5,976 nucleotides of DNA from JAWOJF01 sp046481785 (GTDB lineage: Bacteria > Bacteroidota > Ignavibacteria > Ignavibacteriales > Ignavibacteriaceae): the NCBI GenBank assembly GCA_046481785.1, contig JAWOJF010000137.1, positions 1 to 5,976 on the forward strand, in the 5' to 3' direction. Below, one piece after another: positions 1 to 5,946 of this stretch (the first letter of the stretch is position 1; each line of letters starts with the position of its first letter). Under the pieces are notes generated by a model that worked only from the letters and a program-made list of their open reading frames with translations, had not been told where the DNA came from and did not search any database. The translations under genes were made by a program, and so were the position numbers.

Positions 1-1119
1 GGTTTGCAATATGCTATGGAATGTGCAAAACAAAAAGAAGTTTGTTTATACTTTACAAGTATGCGCCCCAAGGACCTGATGATCCATGCTGCTTCAAATG
101 ATTTTGATCTTCAGCAGTATATGAATCAGAACCTGATAATAGTTGTAAGAGTAGCGCCTCCTTCCGACTTATACGAAGTTGGTAATCCGGATGAATTTTT
201 AGTTGAGTATTTGAATGATATAGTTACCGTGGTAGACCAGTACCAGCCGAACAAAATAGTATTTGATGAACTTACTCCTTTTATCGGATTTGAAAATATT
301 AATCTTTTAAGCCAGGTTTTTCTAAGAACCACCGAAAGTATTGAAGAGAACGGTATAACAAGTTTATTTATCCTTGGTGATCCTGCAACCCCTGCAGCAA
401 AGAATGTAGTTGATGTACTTGCAGAGAATGCTACCGGTATTATATATCTGCAAAAGAAAGAGGGAGAGGAAAGAGCAACAGGAGGTAAAATTACTATTAC
501 TCCTAATATTGGCCATACTGAAGGCCAGTTTACATCTAACTACTACATTGAACCATATAAAGGTGTTACAGTTGAAATGACAGGCGGGCCAAAAAATTCT
601 TCATATTTTACCCCGGTTCCTCCTAAAGCAGATTATAAATACAGGGCACTTTCAGATATTGAACTTCCTGCCGAAAACTACTCTGTTTCAAATCTTTATA
701 ATTTTAATGACTTCAGCCTGATTTTAAATAACCAGATCGCCTTGTTCAAAAGTACGGGGCAGGTATTTTCAATTGTTTCTTTCAGGCTTGATCCTTCAGC
801 AGAAAAAAAAGGACTTCTTACAATAAATCAGTTGCAGAATGCAGTCAGATTATCAACCGACAGGAAAGACAAAATCTGTATAATATCGAACAAAGTAGTT
901 GTTCTTATTACAAAAGATGATCAGAAAACAATTAACAGCCTTATTGTTAAAATGAAGGCAAATCTGCCGGGCAATGACAATGACTACCTGGCAAGAGTAA
1001 CACAATATTTATCTGTGTTTATTGTAAAGATGGATGATACAATTCAGAGTGCAGAAGATATAATTAAGCAGGTTATGTCTGATGAGATCAAAGAACAAAA
1101 TAAACTGGGATTTTATTAA
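1..1119 (+). CDS. KaiC/RecA-like ATPase with C-terminal degenerate GGDEF-like domain (5' end missing)
   Basis: The reading frame is open from base 1, so the start lies upstream. Residues are numbered from the TTG codon at base 4, which is not a real start. Residues 1-190 follow the KaiC/RecA fold. The opening helix plus strand (LQYAMECAKQ, then CLYFTS) is what normally follows the Walker A P-loop, so the P-loop probably lies just left of the window. A Walker B-like strand IVFDE is at 85-89 (Asp88), and GGKITITPN at 160-168 matches the late KaiC strands. A linker (about 190-235) leads to residues 236-345, whose strand and helix pattern (FSIVSFRLD, a helix, then VVVLI) resembles a GGDEF domain. 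The GGDEF motif position reads SNKVV, so cyclase activity is not expected. The usual RxxD inhibitory site reads DRKD (286-289), so c-di-GMP binding is uncertain. No signal peptide or membrane segment is seen, so the protein is probably cytoplasmic. An A8 run lies at 803-810. The next gene starts 12 bases on, suggesting an operon. The ATPase call is fairly sure; the GGDEF-like call is an inference. Confidence 0.8.
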   Translation, partial: GLQYAMECAKQKEVCLYFTSMRPKDLMIHAASNDFDLQQYMNQNLIIVVRVAPPSDLYEVGNPDEFLVEYLNDIVTVVDQYQPNKIVFDELTPFIGFENINLLSQVFLRTTESIEENGITSLFILGDPATPAAKNVVDVLAENATGIIYLQKKEGEERATGGKITITPNIGHTEGQFTSNYYIEPYKGVTVEMTGGPKNSSYFTPVPPKADYKYRALSDIELPAENYSVSNLYNFNDFSLILNNQIALFKSTGQVFSIVSFRLDPSAEKKGLLTINQLQNAVRLSTDRKDKICIISNKVVVLITKDDQKTINSLIVKMKANLPGNDNDYLARVTQYLSVFIVKMDDTIQSAEDIIKQVMSDEIKEQNKLGFY

Positions 1120-1131
1120 AAGAAAGTTGTC

Positions 1132-4014
1132 ATGAAAAAAATCATAATCTTTACTGTAATACTCCTGGTAACCGTTCTTTCATCAAACCTGGTTGCACAA
1201 AATAAAAATACTAACGATCCTCTTAGGATTGAAGCGCAGAGCCAGATGAAAGCCGGCCGTTACGGTGAGGCAATTGATCTTTTAAACAGGTATATATCTG
1301 CAAATCCTCAAAAAGCAGATGGATATAATTTAAGAGGCCTTTGCAATGAAAAAAGAGCGCAGTATGAACAGGCAGTTTATGATTTTAGATCTGCAAGAAA
1401 ATTAGAACCCAACAATAAAGAAATTAATCAGAATCTTGCCCGTACTACCGATGCATGGTATAAACTGTTATACAACAAAATTGAAGGGCACAAAAGAGAA
1501 ATAGCAATAAATCCTAATATTGCACGCAATTACCTTGAAATAGGAAAATCGTATAAAAATTTAGGCGAGTGGCCAACTGCTGAAGTTTGGTATGATGAGT
1601 ATTTAAAAAGAGAAGAAGCTTCTGCCGATGAAATCATCCGCTATACTGAAATACTTGCAAAAAACGGGCATATTAAAAAGGGCGAACCGATATTAAAAAG
1701 ATATACCGATATGTACCCTGAGGATCACAGGTTATGGTCCCGTTATGGTTATTTCCTTTTATGGCTTGGTAAAATTAAACCTTCTATTGAAGCTTTTGAA
1801 AATGCACTTGCCTTAAGGCCCTTTTTCCGTGAAGCAATGGATGGGCTGGACCTGGCAAAGGGAAAGGGTTACATTTATACAATTAATGATACTTCTGTAA
1901 GGCACAATTACGGAATGCCTGTTGCTTCCGGTACTGAATATGCAATTGATAAATATTACCGGCTGTTAAAAAGAAATCCTAACGATAACCAGACAAGATA
2001 TAAATTAATTGAAGAATTGGTTAAGAACCAAAGGTACGGTGAAGCGTTTGACCAGATAGAGATAATCGAAAGAGATTCAACATATACTGATAGAATTAGT
2101 GAATACCGTGAAACGGTAAAAGCAATAAGAGATAGTATATATGAAGAGAAAATTGTTGAGTACACGCGAATAATTGAAAATGATCCTTCTAATAAAGAAG
2201 CCGTAATGCAGCTTGCTGATTATTATGGCGGCATGATGGACTATGACACTGCGCTTGAAATTATGGACAAATATCTTGCAAGTGTTCCAGCCGGTCAAAG
2301 TAAAGAAGTCAGATATAAATATGCACAGTTTTCAACCTGGAACTATCAGTTTGAACCTGCTATAGAACAATTAGATATGCTTCTTGAGATGGAACCTGAT
2401 AATCTTACATACCAGCTTTTAAGAGGGCAGATTGCCGCATGGACTGTGCAGGATATGGAACAGGGTGAAGTTTATCTTAACAACGTTCTTAAAGCTGATC
2501 CTAACAGCATCCCGGCGTTAACTTCGCTGGCTTCTATGAAAATAAGACAGAAAGAATTTGATACTGCTAAAGAGCTATTAGATAAAGCTACAGCTCTTGA
2601 TCCTGAAAGCAAGCAGGTTGAAGCTATACAAATTTATTATGATGTAAGTCTTTCAAATGAAGAAGGATTACGCATTTACCAGATACTTTATGATGCAAGA
2701 GATCTTGTGGCTGCCGGCGACTGCCCCGGTGCTATTGAAAAATATGACGATTATTTTTCCAAAATTTCCGGACCTACAAGGCTTGAACAGATAGAATACG
2801 CAAATGTTAATGTTTGTGCTGAGAACTATCAGACTGCTCTTGATATGTATGACAGGCTGCTGCAGGAAGAATATGATTATGAACTTGCAATTATGAGGGG
2901 TAAGGCATATTTATGGGTTAGAGATTCAGTAAAAGCACTTGAAGAATTTACACGCCTTGTTGCTGAAAATCCTGATAATTTTGATGCTAAACTTAATTTA
3001 GCCGTTGCTTATGAGTATAACCACGAGTTTGGCGAAGCTGATGATATTTATGACGAACTTCTTGAAGTAACAGAAGACACTGCCCAGATAGCAATGTTAG
3101 AGCAGAGAAAAAGCTGGATATCAGCAGCATCAACATCCTGGAGCCCTTCTTTCGGATCTTTTCCAAGCCATATAGCCTTTTCACCAATTGGAAGTTATTA
3201 TAAGGATAACCAGGATTTTCAGTTCCACAGTATTGGCGGCAGAGCTGAGTTTGGTATAACTAGTTTCTTAACACTGGGTACATCTTTAAACCGGACAACC
3301 CTTGATACACGTTTTACAAATAAAAATCTAACAGTTTTTAAATGGCAGGTATTCTTAAGGCCTGTTGATAAATTATGGATAAATACCGGGTTTGGTACTC
3401 TGAATATACAGAATGAGTTAAAGAGAAATGTAATGGATGCAGTAATCCGTTATGAAAACCCGGAACGTTTTATGCTTAATGCTTCTTATGAAAATACAGA
3501 TGCAAGGTTAATTCTGTATTCCCCGAACCTGGTAAACGTAGCTTTTGATGCCGACCTTTACAGGCTGCAGGGCTATTATCAGGATAAATCCGGAGTTAAG
3601 CTCTCAGGTCATTTCAGCTATATTACCATACAGGATGGCAACAGGGGAAATGATCTTATGTTAAGAATCGGGAAAAAATTCTATGAAGCTATTACCTTTG
3701 GATATGAATACACCTATGCTAATTATTTAAGAAATTCTTTCTTTTATTATTCACCTCAGAGTTTTGACTCTCATAGTTTATGGGCAGACTGGGCAGCAGT
3801 TAAAAACCAGACACTTGCTTTAACTTTTGGCGGCAGGCTGGGTTATGTGCCTAAAGGTGATTATATAATAAGAGAAGCATACGGCGATGTAACCTATAAT
3901 CCTCTGCCGTATTTATTCCTTGCTGCCAGGGTAACGGTTGGCAGTACTTACAGGTATGCTTCCAGCTATAATTTTGTTTCAGCATTTGTTTCAGCTTATA
4001 TAAGTTTTCACTAA
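1132..4014 (+). CDS. Outer-membrane beta-barrel protein with long N-terminal TPR superhelix (BcsC/PgaA/YaiO-like architecture)
   Basis: A 960-residue exported protein. Residues 1-22 form a signal peptide (MKK, a hydrophobic core, then SSNLVA) with likely cleavage before Gln23. There is no lipobox cysteine, so it is not a lipoprotein. Residues about 30-650 are TPR repeats, clear at 31-61, 62-95, 129-161, 197-230, 353-386, 457-490, 583-614 and 616-646, with degenerate units between; many end in the helix-capping form NP or DP (NPQ, EPNN, DPSN, ADPN, NPDN). From about 675 to 960 the sequence becomes alternating aromatic and polar strands with turns, typical of an outer-membrane barrel of roughly 280 residues, ending AYISFH. 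TPR in the periplasm plus a C-terminal barrel is the plan of BcsC, PgaA and PelB, which guide and export polysaccharide; YaiO is a smaller relative in plan. The substrate is not shown by the sequence. The start follows the previous stop by 12 bases with only a weak purine-rich AAAGAAAG upstream, so translation may be coupled. The other possibility is a general TPR porin of unknown cargo. Confidence 0.9.
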   Translation: MKKIIIFTVILLVTVLSSNLVAQNKNTNDPLRIEAQSQMKAGRYGEAIDLLNRYISANPQKADGYNLRGLCNEKRAQYEQAVYDFRSARKLEPNNKEINQNLARTTDAWYKLLYNKIEGHKREIAINPNIARNYLEIGKSYKNLGEWPTAEVWYDEYLKREEASADEIIRYTEILAKNGHIKKGEPILKRYTDMYPEDHRLWSRYGYFLLWLGKIKPSIEAFENALALRPFFREAMDGLDLAKGKGYIYTINDTSVRHNYGMPVASGTEYAIDKYYRLLKRNPNDNQTRYKLIEELVKNQRYGEAFDQIEIIERDSTYTDRISEYRETVKAIRDSIYEEKIVEYTRIIENDPSNKEAVMQLADYYGGMMDYDTALEIMDKYLASVPAGQSKEVRYKYAQFSTWNYQFEPAIEQLDMLLEMEPDNLTYQLLRGQIAAWTVQDMEQGEVYLNNVLKADPNSIPALTSLASMKIRQKEFDTAKELLDKATALDPESKQVEAIQIYYDVSLSNEEGLRIYQILYDARDLVAAGDCPGAIEKYDDYFSKISGPTRLEQIEYANVNVCAENYQTALDMYDRLLQEEYDYELAIMRGKAYLWVRDSVKALEEFTRLVAENPDNFDAKLNLAVAYEYNHEFGEADDIYDELLEVTEDTAQIAMLEQRKSWISAASTSWSPSFGSFPSHIAFSPIGSYYKDNQDFQFHSIGGRAEFGITSFLTLGTSLNRTTLDTRFTNKNLTVFKWQVFLRPVDKLWINTGFGTLNIQNELKRNVMDAVIRYENPERFMLNASYENTDARLILYSPNLVNVAFDADLYRLQGYYQDKSGVKLSGHFSYITIQDGNRGNDLMLRIGKKFYEAITFGYEYTYANYLRNSFFYYSPQSFDSHSLWADWAAVKNQTLALTFGGRLGYVPKGDYIIREAYGDVTYNPLPYLFLAARVTVGSTYRYASSYNFVSAFVSAYISFH

Positions 4015-4032
4015 TTTTGGGTATCCGATACC
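4012..4032 (+). promoter_or_regulatory. TAnnTTTG element abutting a 13-bp palindrome
   Basis: TAATTTTG (4012-4019) matches the Bacteroidota -7 element TAnnTTTG and overlaps the stop codon of the TPR-barrel gene. It is followed at once by GGTATC-C-GATACC (4020-4032), a perfect inverted repeat with a one-base centre. If the element is used, the palindrome would sit over the transcription start, a usual operator position. The nearest TTTG upstream (3985-3988) leaves a 23-base spacer, longer than the usual 19-21, so promoter function is doubtful. It could start a long leader for the SGNH gene. Confidence 0.3.
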
Positions 4033-4080
4033 ACAAACTCTATAAACAGACAGTAAGTCCCGGCACACAGGTCTAAGGCA

Positions 4081-4113
4081 AAGCAATCTTAAAATCAGAG
4101 TGTTAGATTGCTT
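4081..4113 (+). repeat. Inverted repeat, 9-bp stem with 15-base loop
   Basis: AAGCAATCT (4081-4089) and AGATTGCTT (4105-4113) are perfect reverse complements separated by 15 bases. There is no T tract after the second arm, so it does not look like an intrinsic terminator. It could be a leader hairpin affecting mRNA stability or translation of the SGNH gene. Its function is unknown. Confidence 0.5.
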
Positions 4114-4121
4114 AATCCGGA

Positions 4122-4134
4122 AAACCCGGGGTTT
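4122..4134. repeat. 13-base odd palindrome AAACCC-G-GGGTTT
   Basis: AAACCC and GGGTTT flank a single G. With a one-base centre it cannot fold fully as an RNA hairpin, so a dimeric DNA-binding protein site is the more natural reading. A CCGG (4117-4120) just upstream could instead pair with CCGG at 4126-4129 as a short RNA hairpin. Confidence 0.35.
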
Positions 4135-4142
4135 CAGTAAGA

Positions 4143-4164
4143 TAGTTTTGGTATTATCATAATA
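4143..4164 (+). promoter_or_regulatory. Second TAnnTTTG element abutting a 13-bp palindrome
   Basis: TAGTTTTG (4143-4150) matches TAnnTTTG. One base later comes TATTAT-C-ATAATA (4152-4164), a perfect palindrome with a one-base centre. The layout repeats that at 4012-4032 (TA, purine, TTTTGG, then TAT and a palindrome). No TTTG box is present 19-21 bases upstream. If active, transcription would start inside the palindrome and give a leader of about 75 bases for the SGNH gene. Confidence 0.3.
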
Positions 4165-4219
4165 AAGTACTCGCAAACATTTAATGCTTAAAATTTATAA
4201 CAATATATTATTTATTATC

Positions 4220-4224
4220 GGAGG
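4220..4224 (+). promoter_or_regulatory. Strong Shine-Dalgarno site (GGAGG) of the SGNH gene
   Basis: GGAGG lies six bases before the ATG at 4231, at ideal spacing, and fixes this start. It is much stronger than the purine tract before the TPR-barrel gene, which suggests that the SGNH gene is translated independently. Confidence 0.8.
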
Positions 4225-4230
4225 ATAAAG

Positions 4231-5475
4231 ATGAGGGCAGTTAACCTGAGTAAGGTTTCTTTACTTTTTTTCTTATTTATATTTTCATCAACGCTGGCTT
4301 TGGCGGGGGGGCTTGAAAGTAAATCTGCTGAGAATAGCAGTAATACACCGGCTCTTGGAAAAAATGTTCCTATCACAGGGAATGTAGATCAACTGAAACA
4401 TTTTTTCCAGGCGTTAAACGGATCAAAAACCAAAAAAATTAGAATAGCTCATTTTGGTGATTCCTTAATTGAAGGCGATGTTATCACTTCCGATCTAAGA
4501 GAAAACCTGCAGAAAAGATTCGGCGGTAATGGTGCTGGGTTTGTTTCCATTAATTCTGATGATGTTCAGATGAGAAAAACAACAAAGCTGACTTATTCGA
4601 CTGATTGGGAAGAAGCATCTATTTTTAAAAGAAATCCCAAAAACTGGCCTTTCGGAATTAATGCGTGTGTTTTTGTTCCTTCAAGCAAGAGCTGGGTTAA
4701 ATATGAAACTTCATCATTTTCAAAATCATTAAAATCTTTTAGTACTGCGCGGTTGATCTATAAAGGCGGTACTCCCAACTGTAAAATTAAATATTCATTT
4801 AATGGTGCACCGGCACAAACAGCAAGCCTGAGCAGCGGTAATGATGTTAAGGTACTTGATTTGGATGCCTCCGGAACAGCCGGCTCTGTTAAAATTGATT
4901 TTGATAACTGCGGCGGAGCCTCAGCATTTTTTTACGGCGTAAGTCTTGAGAACGGAAATGGTATTTATGTAGATAATTTCCCGATTAAAGGTAACTCAGG
5001 TGTATCCCTTGTTGATATACCAAAAGATGTATTAAAAGGATTTAATGATCAGCTTAATTATAAACTTATCATTATTAATTTCGGGATTAACGTTCTTTCT
5101 CCTACTTATTCAGATTATAACTGGTATGCAAAGAGAATGGAAAAAGTTATTAATTACTTTAAAGAAGCTTTTCCGCAAACCAGTATTCTTCTTGTAAGCG
5201 TAGGTGATAAAGCAATTAAAAAGGGCTCAAGGTTTATTACCGATCCCCAAACCCCGATGCTTTTGGAAGCTCAGAAAGATGTTGCTAAAAAAACAGGTAT
5301 TGCTTTCTGGAACCTGTTTGAGGCAATGGGGGGCGAAAATTCTATTCCCCAGTGGGTTAGTGCGGGCCCGCCATTGGCTTTTAGGGATTACTGCCATTTA
5401 ACTCCCGAAGGAGGCACCCGGGTAGCTGACCTGCTAACCAGCGCTCTTATGGATGAGTATAATAAAGCAAAATAG
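4231..5475 (+). CDS. Secreted SGNH/GDSL-family hydrolase or O-acyltransferase
   Basis: A 414-residue protein. Residues 1-25 form a signal peptide with a hydrophobic core (VSLLFFLFIFSSTLALA) and likely cleavage at ALA/GG, so it acts in the periplasm or outside. SGNH block I is IAHFGDS, with nucleophile Ser78. A likely block II glycine is in GNSG (254-257). Block III is NFGIN, with Asn287 kept but Val288 in place of the usual Asp/Glu of GxND. Block V is DYCH, with Asp386 and His389 completing the triad. The catalytic set therefore looks intact. Residues about 110-250 are inserted between blocks I and II and look beta-rich; this may be a carbohydrate-binding or jelly-roll module. Such enzymes commonly remove or transfer acetyl groups on polysaccharides or peptidoglycan. 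The TPR-barrel neighbour makes an exopolysaccharide substrate plausible, but the sequence does not prove it. T7 (4265-4271) and G7 (4305-4311) runs lie in the signal-peptide region. A strong terminator follows. Confidence 0.88.
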   Translation: MRAVNLSKVSLLFFLFIFSSTLALAGGLESKSAENSSNTPALGKNVPITGNVDQLKHFFQALNGSKTKKIRIAHFGDSLIEGDVITSDLRENLQKRFGGNGAGFVSINSDDVQMRKTTKLTYSTDWEEASIFKRNPKNWPFGINACVFVPSSKSWVKYETSSFSKSLKSFSTARLIYKGGTPNCKIKYSFNGAPAQTASLSSGNDVKVLDLDASGTAGSVKIDFDNCGGASAFFYGVSLENGNGIYVDNFPIKGNSGVSLVDIPKDVLKGFNDQLNYKLIIINFGINVLSPTYSDYNWYAKRMEKVINYFKEAFPQTSILLVSVGDKAIKKGSRFITDPQTPMLLEAQKDVAKKTGIAFWNLFEAMGGENSIPQWVSAGPPLAFRDYCHLTPEGGTRVADLLTSALMDEYNKAK

Positions 5476-5494
5476 GCTGGTTTAATAACAGAGT

Positions 5495-5549
5495 AACAGC
5501 TTTTTGCAGTTAACTTTAACAGAATATTGCAAAAAGCTGTTTTTATTTT
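5495..5549 (+). terminator. Intrinsic terminator after the SGNH gene
   Basis: A perfect 14-bp stem (AACAGCTTTTTGCA at 5495-5508 with its complement at 5528-5541) has a 19-base loop and runs into a T-rich tract, TTTTTATTTT (5540-5549). It starts 19 bases after the SGNH stop codon. The A run in the second arm means it may also work in the opposite direction. It marks the end of the transcription unit. Confidence 0.88.
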
Positions 5550-5597
5550 AATGCAGGTTTTTTCTCTTGCGTCAAAATGTAAGAGAGCATATTTTCT

Positions 5598-5628
5598 ATT
5601 GGGGCGAAAATAAATTCATTTATTTTTG
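5598..5628 (+). promoter_or_regulatory. Candidate Bacteroidota-type promoter of the 43-codon ORF
   Basis: ATTG (5598-5601), one mismatch from TTTG, lies 19 bases before TATTTTTG (5621-5628), a full match to TAnnTTTG. Transcription would start near 5634, about 15 bases before the ATG at 5648. The layout is right, but AT-rich sequence yields such matches by chance. Confidence 0.35.
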
Positions 5629-5647
5629 TAACAATTCGTGGGGAGTT

Positions 5648-5779
5648 ATGAAAACCTGCCTTTTATCTTTCCTTGTTCTATTTATCTTTATTTTTTATTC
5701 TATAAACATATCAGGACAGGGTTTTGGTTTTACTGCTAACCTGAATGTACTGGTTGGCCCCACAGAAAATGAATTCTAA
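5648..5779 (+). CDS. Small secreted peptide or truncated N-terminus of an exported protein (43 aa)
   Basis: I do not recognise a family. The ATG at 5648 is chosen because it begins a textbook signal peptide (MKT, then the core LLSFLVLFIFIFYS, then ISG or ISGQ), whereas the frame-matched TTG at 5567 would put a charged extension before it. GGGGAG (5640-5645) is a good Shine-Dalgarno sequence, but only two bases from the ATG. The mature part would be about 20 residues, beginning QGFGFTANLNV. This resembles the first strand of an outer-membrane beta-barrel protein, and the frame then stops. None of the three forward frames continues it, so no simple frameshift explains the short length. It has a candidate promoter just before it and a hairpin 34 bases after it. 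It may be a real short secreted peptide or the stump of a deleted exported-protein gene. Confidence 0.45.
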   Translation: MKTCLLSFLVLFIFIFYSINISGQGFGFTANLNVLVGPTENEF

Positions 5780-5813
5780 AAGCTATACATTACCACAAAA
5801 CAAAAATTCTCAA

Positions 5814-5853
5814 AATAAGTCCCGGTAGTTGACTACGGGGATTTATTGTTTTA
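5814..5853 (+). terminator. Terminator-like hairpin after the 43-codon ORF
   Basis: Arms at 5814-5828 (AATAAGTCCCGGTAG) and 5833-5847 (CTACGGGGATTTATT) pair over 15 positions, with one G-G mismatch and one G-T wobble, around a four-base loop (TTGA). GTTTT follows (5848-5852), a short T tract. The GC-rich core and tight loop favour a terminator, though the weak T tract lowers confidence. Confidence 0.65.
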
Positions 5854-5915
5854 AATTGATACACCGAACTCCAAATTCTTATCCTAAAACAAGAAATGAT
5901 AGAAAATAGGGCATT

Positions 5916-5946
5916 TTTGTACCTTGTTTGCTTGGCATTATAATTG
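5916..5946 (+). promoter_or_regulatory. Candidate promoter for a gene to the right of the window
   Basis: TTTG (5916-5919), a 19-base spacer and TATAATTG (5939-5946) fit the Bacteroidota TTTG-TAnnTTTG layout with one mismatch. The same bases contain a perfect sigma-70 -10 box, TATAAT (5939-5944), with TTGTAC 16 bases upstream as a poor -35. The start would fall near 5952. The downstream gene is not in the window. Confidence 0.4.

Larger units (their letters stand above)
4015..4230. other. 216-base intergenic leader region rich in inverted repeats
   Basis: This gap between the TPR-barrel and SGNH genes has no credible gene on either strand. It contains three 13-base odd palindromes, one 9-bp stem with a 15-base loop, and two TAnnTTTG elements, and it becomes very AT-rich in its last 60 bases before the ribosome binding site. 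No hairpin here is followed by a T run, so I see no intrinsic terminator, and transcription may read through from the TPR gene. I compared it by eye with common riboswitch cores and found no match. Confidence 0.6.

Noticed and set aside
4..6. TTG at base 4 as the true start of the ATPase gene
   Set aside because: The frame is open to base 1, and the sequence begins inside the KaiC fold just after where the P-loop should be, so the gene starts upstream of the window.
803..810. A8 run in the ATPase gene as a programmed slippage site
   Set aside because: The reading frame continues intact with sensible secondary structure on both sides, and A8 encoding Lys-Lys is common in AT-rich genomes.
4062..4134. 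Possible c-di-GMP (GEMM-I) riboswitch: GGCACACAGG (4062-4071) and GGCAAAGC (4077-4084) recall parts of its core
   Set aside because: The pieces are in the wrong order and spacing, the conserved tetraloop-receptor parts are absent, and no matching paired stems frame them. A covariance-model search with the Rfam GEMM model would settle it.
3851..4176. Minus-strand ORFs across the end of the TPR-barrel gene and the following gap
   Set aside because: They are about 60 codons long, lack convincing ribosome binding sites or domain features, and mostly mirror the real + strand gene or hairpin-rich DNA.
5204..5401. 65-codon + strand ORF inside the SGNH gene
   Set aside because: It lies out of frame within a gene whose catalytic block V is encoded in the other frame, and it has no features of its own.
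5567..5647. Upstream in-frame TTG start for the 43-codon ORF (70 residues)
   Set aside because: It would place a charged 27-residue extension before a complete signal peptide and would run across the candidate promoter; the ATG at 5648 fits better.
4054..5825. Ten-base repeat TAAGTCCCGG at 4054-4063 and 5816-5825
   Set aside because: The second copy is simply part of a terminator stem and the flanks are unrelated, so a shared mobile or regulatory element is not supported.
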